NCBI GenBank assembly: GCA_017484095.1
Contig: JAFUTU010000030.1
Coordinates: forward strand, 1-39,358
Direction of reading: 5' to 3'
DNA from: Ruminococcus sp.
GTDB lineage: Bacteria; Bacillota; Clostridia; Oscillospirales; Ruminococcaceae
DNA length: 39,358 bases
Part shown: positions 16,175 through 23,880 of the stretch, piece by piece
Layout: each line of letters starts with the position of its first letter
Numbering within the stretch: position 1 is the stretch's first letter
Notes under the pieces: model-generated
What the model saw: the letters and a program-made list of their open reading frames with translations, nothing else
Databases searched by the model: none
Told to the model about the DNA's origin: nothing
Position numbers and translations under genes: made by a program

Positions 16175-18472
16175 TTATTCCATTCCTTTAAGAACTCCGA
16201 CCATATCAATATGCTTTATTCGCCGTGAGAACATAAAGCCAACCAATATCGACACGCCCATAACAAACCCTGCCGAGAGCAGATACGATGACAGAGCCAT
16301 ACTGCAAGGCCAGTCTATAGCATCTCCGTTGGAATCCATCATTGCCTGCAAAGCTACTCTGCCGAACGGCACGCCGCATATCACTCCTATGACCGAGAGC
16401 CACAGGTTCTGAGTTGAGATCAGGCGTCTTATCCTTGCGCTTGTAAAGCCCATTACTTTTAATGTTGCAAGCTCTTTTTCACGCTCATTGAAGGATAGAT
16501 TTCCAGAATTGTAAAGCACTACTACTATCAGTATAACAGAAAACAGCACCATGAAATACACCAGCAGGTCCATTACCTCCATACTCTTATCAAATGAAGC
16601 ACGAAGGTCGTTCATGCTGTGTACAGCCGAGACACAGTCCGAATCCTTTGCTGAGGTACAATCGTTCTTTGAGACCATCATTGCAGGAGAAAACTCAAAG
16701 CCCTGAGCTTCATAATCCTCTCTGAGCATTGTGATACCTGTTATCGATGGGTGCCGTGATATAAGACCAACTGTACTCTCGTTCCATTCATTGCCGTCTG
16801 AGCTCTTCCAGTATACCTTATCACCTTTTTTGATGCCAAGCTTATCAGCCTGCTTCATAGTCAGTGCAACGGTCCCCATTTCTATAGGAACGACATCGAG
16901 CTCCTTATCAGAAACGCAATATAACCCCTTACCCTCGGAAACTGCCAGCTTGCAGCTGATTATCTCATCTGAAGTTGGACGTGAAGATGCTGCGATAGAT
17001 ATAGGCTGCATGGATATAAGCTCACCGTCTATCTGAGCCCTCAGCTCCTCTGCCTGTTCAAGCGTGCAGTTATCATTGAAAAGCACCTGATAGGAATAAT
17101 TCTGTATGTCGGAGAAATACCACTCCTTGACAAAGTCAACAGTATCATATGCGCCCAGACCGAGCAGCATAACTATCATACCCATCATAGTTCCGAACAC
17201 GCCCATTACTGCTCTGAGCTTCGAGCGCGAAACATCACGGAGGTTATAACGGGTGTTGAAGCTGAGATTGTTCCAGAACGGGAGCTTTTCAAAAATGCAG
17301 GGCTTTGCAGACGAAGTCACTGCGGGGCGCAGAGCCTCGGAGGGGTGTATCTTCAGTATCTTTCTGCAGCTCAAAAATGCTGATCCTGTACAGATAAGAA
17401 TTATCGTCGCAGCAAGCCCGATGCTCTTAAAGTCATAGCCGGCAGACCAGTTCGGAACAGAATAAAACTCTCCGCCGAACATATCGACCATTACCCTGCC
17501 AAGCGTGAATATGCCGAGGATTATCCCGGCGACACAGCCGAGAGCTGAAAGCACAAGACTAAAGCTTACGTAATGGCGGATTATCTTTGAGTTTTTCATT
17601 CCCAAGGCATTGAGGGTACCTATCTGTGTACGCTGCTGAGCGACCATTCGTTTCATAGTCGTTGTGATGACGAGTATAGCTATCGCCACGAACACAAATG
17701 AAAAAATATATGAAAAGCTGTCATGCTGTGCAAGCTCATCTGTAAGGCGGTTATAGCCGTCAATGCTCTTGCGGTCGGCAAGAAAGGCATAGTTCCCATC
17801 AAGCGCCTCCGAGATGTCGTCCTCCAATTTCAGAGGATCAGTATCGCAGGTGAATGTCATCTCATTATAGAGCTGAAGCTCATCGGGCAAAACGTTCATA
17901 GAAAAATATGCACAGCCGATATTATGAAAATCAGTATCTGTGTCAGTAGATGCGCAGGCAAACTCATACTCCGGAGTAGTGATCAGACCTTTGATCTTTT
18001 TTTCAATATCCTGCCCGAGGACATGGACCGTAAAACTGTCACCGAGTTTCAGATCCCATGCGTTTGCAAAGCGGTAAAAAAGCCAGACGCCCTCAGTATC
18101 TGTCGGGTCGTATTCGTCACCTTCCATTATGTACGGCTTAGTTACTATGCTGGCGTTCTGAAAATAGCAGTAGACCTCAGCGGTGTTGTATTCTTCATCA
18201 GCCTTGCCAAGCACCTCGGTCCTGAGCTGAACGTCGTTCACGTTTCTGATTTCGGAAAGCTTATCCGCACTTTGGCTGTCAAAGCCTGCTCCGTATATCC
18301 AGCCGTCTGAAAAATTAGTATCCTTATTGAACTGCTCTCTGGCTTTGCTGCCGCCTATAACGTTGGACTGAAAGCCCGTATAGCACCACATTGCAACAAG
18401 CGAGAGCAAAAAGATCGAGAAGAACTGCGCGAAATTACCTTTGATGTCACGCAGCATTTTTCTGTTGAGCAT
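16175..18472 (-). CDS. ABC transporter permease, FtsX/MacB-like, double length
   Basis: The 765-residue protein begins with a TM helix (about 15-35), an extracellular domain, three TM helices between about 240 and 370, then a second soluble domain and three more TM helices from about 620, each set typical of FtsX-like permeases (PF02687). The motifs TLNALGMKNSKIIRHYV and LATLKVMGFTSARIRRLI are the coupling segments that contact the ATPase. Permeases of this layout do not normally move small substrates across the membrane but use ATP to act on lipids, lipoproteins or peptides such as bacitracin-like antibiotics. The ATPase gene lies 12 bases upstream. Confidence 0.9.
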   Translation of the reverse strand: MLNRKMLRDIKGNFAQFFSIFLLSLVAMWCYTGFQSNVIGGSKAREQFNKDTNFSDGWIYGAGFDSQSADKLSEIRNVNDVQLRTEVLGKADEEYNTAEVYCYFQNASIVTKPYIMEGDEYDPTDTEGVWLFYRFANAWDLKLGDSFTVHVLGQDIEKKIKGLITTPEYEFACASTDTDTDFHNIGCAYFSMNVLPDELQLYNEMTFTCDTDPLKLEDDISEALDGNYAFLADRKSIDGYNRLTDELAQHDSFSYIFSFVFVAIAILVITTTMKRMVAQQRTQIGTLNALGMKNSKIIRHYVSFSLVLSALGCVAGIILGIFTLGRVMVDMFGGEFYSVPNWSAGYDFKSIGLAATIILICTGSAFLSCRKILKIHPSEALRPAVTSSAKPCIFEKLPFWNNLSFNTRYNLRDVSRSKLRAVMGVFGTMMGMIVMLLGLGAYDTVDFVKEWYFSDIQNYSYQVLFNDNCTLEQAEELRAQIDGELISMQPISIAASSRPTSDEIISCKLAVSEGKGLYCVSDKELDVVPIEMGTVALTMKQADKLGIKKGDKVYWKSSDGNEWNESTVGLISRHPSITGITMLREDYEAQGFEFSPAMMVSKNDCTSAKDSDCVSAVHSMNDLRASFDKSMEVMDLLVYFMVLFSVILIVVVLYNSGNLSFNEREKELATLKVMGFTSARIRRLISTQNLWLSVIGVICGVPFGRVALQAMMDSNGDAIDWPCSMALSSYLLSAGFVMGVSILVGFMFSRRIKHIDMVGVLKGME

Positions 18473-18484
18473 TCCGTCACCGCC

Positions 18485-19192
18485 TTACCATTCGATCTCG
18501 TTTACCGAGAGGGGCTTTTCATTGGTCCTGACGGAGCTTATCTTGCCGTTTCGCATATGGATCACTTTGTTAGCACATTTTGCGATATCGGCGTTGTGCG
18601 TTACAAGAATAACGGTGTTGCCTTCATCTGTCGAGAGCTTTTGGAGCATTTCGATGACAAGCTTGCCTGTTTCAGAATCGAGAGCTCCTGTGGGCTCATC
18701 ACCTAAAATGATCTTAGGATTTTTAGCAAGAGCACGTGCGATAGACACCCTCTGCTGCTGACCGCCTGACATCTGTGATGGAAATTTACGCTTCTGATCC
18801 GACAGCCCCACACGGTCAAGCATATCATCGGGATCGAGAGCATCTTTTTTGATATCCTTAACAAGGGCGACATTCTCATATGCTGTCAGCCCGGGTATAA
18901 GGTTATAGAACTGGAATATAAAACCGATCGTATCAGCGCGGTAAAGTGAAAGCTGCTTATCGCTGTAGGAGGAAATATCACTGCCGTCAACGATAACCTG
19001 ACCTTCTGTCGGAACATCCATTCCACCGAGCATATTGAGCACTGTAGACTTTCCTGCTCCCGAGCGACCTAAAATAACTACGAACTCGCCCTTGTCGATA
19101 GTGAAGCTTACATGATCTACAGCCACCTGCAAGCCCTCACCTTTACCGTAGGTCTTTACTACATTTTTAAATTCAACTGCTGTATTATTCAT
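18485..19192 (-). CDS. ABC transporter ATPase, LolD/MacB type
   Basis: 235 residues. Walker A GRSGAGKST at 42-50, Q-loop QFYNLIP, signature MSGGQQQRVSIARAL, Walker B IILGDEPTGALD with the catalytic Glu, and H-loop VTHNAD are all intact. The TGALDSETG stretch is typical of the LolD/MacB/FtsE class that partners FtsX-like permeases, and such a permease follows after 12 bases. The methyltransferase gene ends 22 bases upstream. Confidence 0.95.
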   Translation of the reverse strand: MNNTAVEFKNVVKTYGKGEGLQVAVDHVSFTIDKGEFVVILGRSGAGKSTVLNMLGGMDVPTEGQVIVDGSDISSYSDKQLSLYRADTIGFIFQFYNLIPGLTAYENVALVKDIKKDALDPDDMLDRVGLSDQKRKFPSQMSGGQQQRVSIARALAKNPKIILGDEPTGALDSETGKLVIEMLQKLSTDEGNTVILVTHNADIAKCANKVIHMRNGKISSVRTNEKPLSVNEIEW

Positions 19193-19214
19193 TTTACTCT
19201 CCCCGTTTCAGTTA

Positions 19215-19859
19215 TCATTTCTGCTTTCTTGCCACACAGTGCATACGGCAGAAGCCTCTCTTTTCAAATATCTCCATTTTAAGCCCTGCTTTTTTGCAGA
19301 AGCCCTCAACGTCTTTCTCGCCGTAAACAGCCACATCGCCCTTACCTGCCAGATGAGCAAGCGGCATTTCTATATGATTGCAGAACCAGCGTACAGGCGC
19401 ACTCTTCATCGTCATATCTCGTAGCACCAGTCGTCCGCCCGGACGCAGCACCCTGTAAACGCTGTTAAAGAAATTCTGAACATTCGGATAGTGATGGAAG
19501 CTCTGGCAGCATATCACTGCATCAAAAGAATTCTCTTCAAACGGCAGATTCTCGCAGTCGCCTACCACCAGATCAACGTTGTTCATCTTCTTCGCCTTAG
19601 CCACCTCTATCATTTTAGGCGTAAGGTCGATACCTGTCAGGTGCTTTTCGGGGTATTTCTCATGCAGCAGCGTAAGCATAGGCCCAGTTCCGCAGCCGCA
19701 GTCCAGCAGCTCGTTAAAGGGTTCCATTTCAAGCTCTGCCAGAACGTCAGGCCAGTCTTTTTTGCACATATTGTAAACTCCTGCGTGGTCAGTCTCATAG
19801 ACCTCTGCTGCCTTGGTAAATTCTTTTACCGAAAGTGCCTTGTACTGTTTTTCTGTCAT
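19215..19859 (-). CDS. Class I SAM-dependent methyltransferase
   Basis: 214 residues. Motif I LLDCGCGTGPML (about 51-62) binds SAM. The acidic residue after it is in TGIDLTPKMIEVAK, then VVGDCENLPF and the post-motif AVICCQSFHHYPN, and RVLRPGGRLVLRD. This is the Methyltransf_11 type, which often methylates small molecules or quinones. The target is unknown. The start overlaps the stop of the upstream membrane-protein gene (ATGA), so the two are translationally coupled. Confidence 0.9.
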   Translation of the reverse strand: MTEKQYKALSVKEFTKAAEVYETDHAGVYNMCKKDWPDVLAELEMEPFNELLDCGCGTGPMLTLLHEKYPEKHLTGIDLTPKMIEVAKAKKMNNVDLVVGDCENLPFEENSFDAVICCQSFHHYPNVQNFFNSVYRVLRPGGRLVLRDMTMKSAPVRWFCNHIEMPLAHLAGKGDVAVYGEKDVEGFCKKAGLKMEIFEKRGFCRMHCVARKQK

Positions 19860-20611
19860 TTTGTTTCCTCCTGTAATTCTATGATCGTGTGACCGTTATT
19901 GGTTTTATTATACTTTCTGCAAGCAGCTGCGACTGCCATAAACATGAATGCTATGCCCCATGATTCACCACCTGCCAGCCAATGCTTGAAGCTGCTGTTA
20001 TCTGTAACTGAGGCAAGAAATGTACCCAGCGCCTGACATATCACATACAGACACAAAGGACCAACTGCTATCCACTCTTTGCGGACGTTGATGATACCTT
20101 TACAAACAAGAATGATAAATGCTATCCCCGAGATAAGGTCGGCAGTGGTCTGCCATGCTGTACCGATGATGAACGGGTGCAGTGACGATGGTAAGAAATA
20201 CTTCTCTATATTCTCGGCAGTTACGCCTGAAAGGACAGCCGCTCTTACATTCATAAGTGCAAGACAGCAGATCGAATGTATACCGAAAATGCCTATCAAC
20301 ATCATCGTAGTTCCAAAGGAATATGCTTTCAATGATCTTGACGTCTGTGCGCCCAGTCTGTCATATGCGTACGACCACACCGATGATGCGCCGAGATAAT
20401 ACCCGACCGCTGCTATTATCCCTATCACGAACGATGCCTGATAATACCAAAGCGGCACGTCTGAAATATTCATACTGACCATTTTATCAACTGCATACGG
20501 TCCACCTTCTCCCATAAAAGAAAGAAGGCAGTCACTCACCCCACACAGCAGCATTGAGACAAAGCCGATAAGAAGGCAGGTCATACGTTTATCTTGTTTT
20601 ATATACTTCAT
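19856..20611 (-). CDS. Polytopic membrane protein (DUF6796-like), first gene of the ABC operon
   Basis: About 251 residues with seven or so hydrophobic segments (for example LLIGFVSMLLCGVSDCLLSF, ASFVIGIIAAVGYYLG). I use the ATG at 20611 (MKYIKQDKRM), preceded by AAAGG. The longer frame to 20665 would start upstream and lacks a ribosome site. The sequence resembles small uncharacterised membrane proteins of Firmicutes, with conserved Trp, His and Pro residues in loops (SSLHPFIIGTAWQ). No function can be assigned. It shares a promoter and operator with the methyltransferase and ABC genes. Confidence 0.8.
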   Translation of the reverse strand: MKYIKQDKRMTCLLIGFVSMLLCGVSDCLLSFMGEGGPYAVDKMVSMNISDVPLWYYQASFVIGIIAAVGYYLGASSVWSYAYDRLGAQTSRSLKAYSFGTTMMLIGIFGIHSICCLALMNVRAAVLSGVTAENIEKYFLPSSLHPFIIGTAWQTTADLISGIAFIILVCKGIINVRKEWIAVGPLCLYVICQALGTFLASVTDNSSFKHWLAGGESWGIAFMFMAVAAACRKYNKTNNGHTIIELQEETK

Positions 20612-20667
20612 AAAAACGCCTTTCATTTGCACAGACATGCTCAAATTATCAGGTAAAGCCATCACTT

Positions 20668-20683
20668 GTTAGTTATAACTAAC
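20668..20683. promoter_or_regulatory. Palindromic operator GTTAGTTATAACTAAC
   Basis: A perfect 16-base palindrome whose edge lies 3 bases from the -10 of the promoter at 20687-20715, so it covers the transcription start. The position predicts repression. The half site GTTAG/CTAAC resembles boxes of DtxR-family metalloregulators and of some TetR/MarR proteins. Which regulator binds is not clear, and none is encoded next to it. Confidence 0.75.
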
Positions 20684-20686
20684 TGC

Positions 20687-20715
20687 ATTATATCATACTT
20701 TATAATATTTTTCAA
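20687..20715 (-). promoter_or_regulatory. Promoter of the membrane protein/methyltransferase/ABC operon
   Basis: On the minus strand TTGAAA (20710-20715), 17 bases, TATAAT (20687-20692). Confidence 0.85.
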
Positions 20716-20842
20716 CCCCTTTTTTCACTTCAAAGACAGACGGCAATCAGATTTAACATAACTCATACAATAAAAAAAGATATACTGTGATTATACAACT
20801 TACACCATTATCCCTTTAATTGTCAAATGTTATTTTTTAATA

Positions 20843-20871
20843 TTGACATAAACATAGCATTATGGTATAAT
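20843..20871 (+). promoter_or_regulatory. Promoter of the PPOX-fold gene
   Basis: TTGACA (20843-20848), 17 bases, TATAAT (20866-20871): perfect consensus, 30 bases before the ATG. Confidence 0.9.
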
Positions 20872-20901
20872 TCAAGAAATAAAACACAGGAGGTACAAAC
20901 A

Positions 20902-21294
20902 ATGAAAGAGGTTTATGAGTTTTTAAAGACAGCAGGTACATATTATCTTGCTACAGTTGAAGGCGATCAGCCGAGAGTGCGTCCTTTCGGAACAGTTGAT
21001 ATCTTCGAGGATAAGCTCTACATTCAGACAGGCAAGGTCAAGGAGGTATCCAAGCAGATACAGGATGATCCGAAGGTTGAGATATGCGCTTTCAAGGACG
21101 GTGTATGGCTGAGAGTTGCAGGCGAGCTGGTGCGTGATGACAGGGTCGAGGCAAAGGCGCACATGCTTGACAATTATCCTGACCTTAAGACAATGTACTC
21201 TGCCGAGGACGATAACACTGAGGTGCTTTATTTCAAGAATGCGACTGCTACCTTCTCGTCATTCACACAAGCACCGAGAACAGTTAATTTCTGA
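20902..21294 (+). CDS. Pyridoxamine 5'-phosphate oxidase-fold flavin-binding protein
   Basis: The 130-residue protein starts at MKEVYEFLKTAG, set by CAGGAGG before the ATG. Extending to 20827 would run over the promoter. YYLATVEGDQPRVRPFG is the typical N-terminal strand pair of the split-barrel fold, followed by LYIQTGKVKEVSKQIQDDPKVEIC and the FKDGVWLRVAGELV segment. Small members bind FMN, F420 or heme-like cofactors. The exact reaction cannot be told. Single-gene unit. Confidence 0.9.
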   Translation: MKEVYEFLKTAGTYYLATVEGDQPRVRPFGTVDIFEDKLYIQTGKVKEVSKQIQDDPKVEICAFKDGVWLRVAGELVRDDRVEAKAHMLDNYPDLKTMYSAEDDNTEVLYFKNATATFSSFTQAPRTVNF

Positions 21295-21310
21295 AATAAT
21301 CTTTATAAGA

Positions 21311-21367
21311 TCAAGGACGTCGAGTTAATAACACAGAATATCGCTCAAAGCCCTTCATTTCTTCCAT
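21311..21367 (-). CDS. Possible 18-residue ORF after the lipoprotein gene
   Basis: MEEMKGFERYSVLLTRRP has AGGAG seven bases before its ATG and starts 21 bases after the lipoprotein stop. It may be the 5' remnant of a lost gene or a true small protein. I recognise no family. Confidence 0.3.
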   Translation of the reverse strand: MEEMKGFERYSVLLTRRP

Positions 21368-21388
21368 TTTGATACTCCTAGTCTTTTC

Positions 21389-21781
21389 TTATGTCCACTG
21401 ATTGTCTGCTATTCTGAAACATACCCCGCCGCTGTCTCCAAACGCCAGCGTTGTCTGAAGATCAGTCACCTTTTCTTTGTCGATATAGTTATATGAATGC
21501 TCAAGCCTTATCTGTTCATCAGCCCATTCGCATTCTTTGTAATGACAACCGCCATCAATCTCTGCCGACTTTGGCTCGCCGTATTTCTTAGTCAACGTCG
21601 TTTTAAAGGAATCAAACCTCTGTTCAGTCTGCGCATAGTCATCGCTGTAACTGTCGCTTACGCTGCCGTTTTGTGAAGCAGAAGCGTTTTCCTTTCCGGT
21701 TTTCTTCCCATTTCCACAGGATATGAGCCCCAGTGCTATAACGCTTGCCAGCAGAACGGCTATAAAACTTTTTGCTTTCAT
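21389..21781 (-). CDS. Small lipoprotein of unknown function
   Basis: 130 residues with a lipoprotein signal (MKAKSFIAVLLASVIALGLISC, lipobox LISC near residue 22), a Ser/Asn-rich linker to about 50, then a compact domain with FKTTLTKKYGEPKSAEI, two Cys residues and LAFGDSGGVCFRI. KKYGEP is common in small proteins that bind the cell surface, but I cannot name a family. GAAAGG precedes the ATG and a strong leader hairpin lies upstream. Confidence 0.8.
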   Translation of the reverse strand: MKAKSFIAVLLASVIALGLISCGNGKKTGKENASASQNGSVSDSYSDDYAQTEQRFDSFKTTLTKKYGEPKSAEIDGGCHYKECEWADEQIRLEHSYNYIDKEKVTDLQTTLAFGDSGGVCFRIADNQWT

Positions 21782-21799
21782 TCTGATTCACCTTTCTAT

Positions 21800-21831
21800 G
21801 TAAACGCCGAACCATTTGGCTCGGCGTTTAC
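21800..21831 (-). promoter_or_regulatory. Leader hairpin of the lipoprotein gene
   Basis: GTAAACGCCGA/TCGGCGTTTAC is a perfect 11-bp stem, with CCA/TGG pairs in the loop. It lies between the putative -10 (21835-21840) and the ribosome site of the lipoprotein, and has no T-run. It is too strong to be chance and may protect or regulate the message. Confidence 0.55.
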
Positions 21832-21834
21832 TAT

Positions 21835-21863
21835 AGTATGCCATACAGCAGTCTGTTTTTCAA
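21835..21863 (-). promoter_or_regulatory. Probable promoter of the lipoprotein gene
   Basis: On the minus strand TTGAAA (21858-21863), 17 bases, CATACT (21835-21840). The transcript would begin just before the leader hairpin. Confidence 0.55.
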
Positions 21864-21900
21864 GACCTGAACAAGGATTATGATTATACTTGTTCAGGTC
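21864..21900 (-). terminator. Hairpin overlapping the Amidase_6 stop codon
   Basis: GACCTGAACAAG/CTTGTTCAGGTC is a perfect 12-bp stem around a 13-base loop. It includes the TGA of the amidase gene (21894-21896). No T-run follows on minus (TTGAAAAACAG). On plus TCTTTCTCC follows. Confidence 0.5.
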
Positions 21901-22376
21901 TTTCTCCCTCCAATAATCTTAATGCACCGTATCCGTTCATAAGAATATGTTGTCAACGGTCTGTCATATGCTGCATAGGTGTGAGCTGCAACGAAAGGAA
22001 CGCCGCTGTGTACACCAATGACTAATAAGCTGTGATAAAACCTGTCCTCTGAGCCAAGCTGTATGACATCTCCTTCGCCGACTTCATCAAGAGGAACAGT
22101 TGCGCCGAATGGACCGACGCCTTTGTTGTTTATGATAAAACGATAAAAGTACTCCACGCTAGTCCATGCAGCTGCCCTGTCGTTAAGCGAATGATAATAC
22201 CAGCCCGTATCACGGGTGTAATTCATTACAGCTCCGCCTGCATACAGGCACTGCGAAATGAAATTGGTGCAGTCGCCGCCGATATTCTCGAAATTATAGT
22301 AAGCAGGGTTGTGGGAAAAAGCCCACCTGTGTGCATAATCTTTTTCAGCTCTGATATTCAGCGGATATTCTGTCAT
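21894..22376 (-). CDS. Amidase_6 domain protein (putative cysteine amidase)
   Basis: The 160-residue protein is nearly the Amidase_6 domain (PF12671) alone. The hallmarks are NPAYYNF, GGDCTNFISQCLYAGGAVMNY with the presumed nucleophile Cys of GGDC, GWYY, WTSVEYFYRF, GDVIQLG, FYHSLLVIG with the presumed catalytic His, and RPLTTYSYERIRCIKIIGGRK. Larger members are secreted and have wall-binding parts. This one has no signal peptide, so it would act in the cytoplasm or be released by other means. No clear ribosome site precedes the ATG, which is close to the end of an upstream frame. Confidence 0.85.
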   Translation of the reverse strand: MTEYPLNIRAEKDYAHRWAFSHNPAYYNFENIGGDCTNFISQCLYAGGAVMNYTRDTGWYYHSLNDRAAAWTSVEYFYRFIINNKGVGPFGATVPLDEVGEGDVIQLGSEDRFYHSLLVIGVHSGVPFVAAHTYAAYDRPLTTYSYERIRCIKIIGGRKT

Positions 22377-22444
22377 TTCAGTTTTTTGGGACAGGTCTGA
22401 TACTGTATTTGAAGCCTGTCATCTTCAAGATTCGTTCTGCCCAT
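22373..22444 (-). CDS. Possible 23-residue ORF coupled to the Amidase_6 gene
   Basis: GGAGGAG lies seven bases before an ATG that opens a 23-codon frame (MGRTNLEDDRLQIQYQTCPK...). Its TGA overlaps the amidase ATG as ATGA. It could supply the initiation the amidase gene lacks. The same bases also read as a DUF3343 remnant in another frame, so this may be a chance ORF. Confidence 0.3.
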   Translation of the reverse strand: MGRTNLEDDRLQIQYQTCPKKLK

Positions 22445-22467
22445 AGAATATCTCCTCCCGAGATCAT
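22378..22467 (-). pseudogene. DUF3343-like (putative Se/S carrier) N-terminal remnant
   Basis: The frame reads MISGGDILWAERILKMTGF then KYSIRPVPKN and stops. DUF3343 proteins have the pattern (D)(V/I)xWAE(R/K)xLKxxGxxxxxIPVPRxLSSDCG. Here everything up to the PVP is present and the Cys-containing end is missing. The piece stops one base before the amidase ATG, as if a deletion joined the two. Confidence 0.45.
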
Positions 22468-22563
22468 TGTATTCCGATCTGCAGAAAGAGGTTCGTTCAA
22501 TGGCTTTATGATACATTTAAATGTCATGAAATTACAAGCGTTTTTGTCATGGATAAAACAAAA

Positions 22564-22597
22564 AGTCTGGGCTGATGCGAGCGCAACAGCCCAGACT
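22564..22597 (-). terminator. Terminator of the nitroreductase operon
   Basis: AGTCTGGGCTG/CAGCCCAGACT is a perfect 11-bp stem, followed on the minus strand by TTTTTGTTTT. It lies 48 bases after the flavin reductase stop. Confidence 0.9.
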
Positions 22598-22644
22598 ATC
22601 ATAACTAAGGTCGTTATGCAGTATGAGAATTTATTATTTCTTCA

Positions 22645-23217
22645 TTATTTCTTCATCAATCCTGCCCCTGCATTCCAAGCCTGACCAACTTTCTCACCAA
22701 CAGCAAAATAACCGCTGCGGTACTGGTCGAAGATCAGCGCATTGACTTTTTCAGGCAGTATCTTGTCCTTGTCACCGACAACGCTCTCTTCAGCGCTCAC
22801 ATTGATTATCTTGCCAACGATAGCGTGCATATGTTCGGTGTTTATCTCTTCGGCAAGCTCGCACTCCAGTGTCACGGGATATTCCGTGATGATAGGTGCA
22901 TTTACAAACTCGCTCTTTACAGCGTGGCAGCCGCTGCGCTCAAACTTGTCGGGCATCTTGTTGCCTGTTGCGATACCGAAGAAATCCGCAGTTTCCATAT
23001 TCGGCACATCGGCAATGCTCACCGTGAAAGCCTTTGTCTCCATAATGTTCTTTGTGGTCTTGTGGTCAGCGTCAATGAACAGTGCGATCTTGTCCATATC
23101 GCAGATCTGCGCCCAGGCGGCGTTCATTGCACAGATATTGCCGTCTTCTCCGTATGCTGCCACGATAACAACAGGCATCGGGAACAGCGCGGGCTGTACT
23201 CCTAAATTCTTTCTCAT
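22645..23217 (-). CDS. Flavin reductase-like (FMN-binding split barrel) protein
   Basis: 190 residues of the flavin reductase-like domain. MPVVIVAAYGEDGNICAMNAAWAQICD is the usual N-terminal FMN-binding strand set, with TTKNIMETKAFTVSI, NMETADFFG, and the IVGKIINVSA strand. Proteins of this type ("flavoredoxin") bind FMN and move electrons to partner enzymes. Last gene of a three-gene operon, 15 bases after the Rossmann protein. The neighbours suggest reductive detoxification of electrophiles under HxlR control. Confidence 0.9.
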   Translation of the reverse strand: MRKNLGVQPALFPMPVVIVAAYGEDGNICAMNAAWAQICDMDKIALFIDADHKTTKNIMETKAFTVSIADVPNMETADFFGIATGNKMPDKFERSGCHAVKSEFVNAPIITEYPVTLECELAEEINTEHMHAIVGKIINVSAEESVVGDKDKILPEKVNALIFDQYRSGYFAVGEKVGQAWNAGAGLMKK

Positions 23218-23232
23218 TGTGATTACCTCCGA

Positions 23233-23868
23233 TCAGATATTTTCAAGTGCAGAGCTGATAGGCGTATCGCCGCTCCGCATTTTGATGACTTTTTTGAATG
23301 TGTTTTCTCTTTCAAGAACAGATACAAGTACCTCAGCCACATCGGGAATAGGGTTAGAGCCATCGTGTTCCGGATCAAGCTCTATCATTCCCGTGCCGTC
23401 TTCCTCTTTCAGAACGCTGGGCTGGACAATGGTGTAATCGAGGTCAGTGCAGCTCACAAGGTAGTTATCCGCAAAGAATTTTGCAATGTTGTAGTTTGTG
23501 ATGTTCTGCAAAGACTTCTCCTGCGCCCATTTTTCGGGTTCAAGGGCGAATATAGAGCTGAGAATGATAAACCGCTTGATACCGACCATTTCACAAGCCT
23601 GCATCAGCTTCACAGCGCCGAAAGCGTCCGTCTGCAAAAGGTCTTTGCCCCGTGAGCCCGCAAGGAAATACACCGCATCAAAGTCTTTGATTGTTTCGGC
23701 TATCTCATTTCTTTCAGCGTGAAGATCAAACAGCACAGGCTTGCAGTTCGACCTTTCAGCCACATTCTCAGGGTGACGAGAGCCGCACATAACTGTATGC
23801 CCCTTTGCGGTCAGCTTATCTATCACACACTTCGCAACTCTGCCTGTTCCGACAACGAATATTTTCAT
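23233..23868 (-). CDS. NAD(P)-binding Rossmann-fold protein (atypical SDR)
   Basis: 211 residues. The Rossmann motif VVGTGRVAKCVIDKL starts at residue 5. VYFLAGSRG, FIILSSIFALEPE and a NYNIAKFFADNYLV region with a Tyr follow. The last fits the YxxxK slot of atypical SDRs (here NYNIAK). It resembles YwnB/NmrA-like proteins, which bind NADP as a reductase or redox sensor. It is 12 bases after the nitroreductase. Confidence 0.88.
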   Translation of the reverse strand: MKIFVVGTGRVAKCVIDKLTAKGHTVMCGSRHPENVAERSNCKPVLFDLHAERNEIAETIKDFDAVYFLAGSRGKDLLQTDAFGAVKLMQACEMVGIKRFIILSSIFALEPEKWAQEKSLQNITNYNIAKFFADNYLVSCTDLDYTIVQPSVLKEEDGTGMIELDPEHDGSNPIPDVAEVLVSVLERENTFKKVIKMRSGDTPISSALENI

Positions 23869-23880
23869 ACAGCACCTCCG

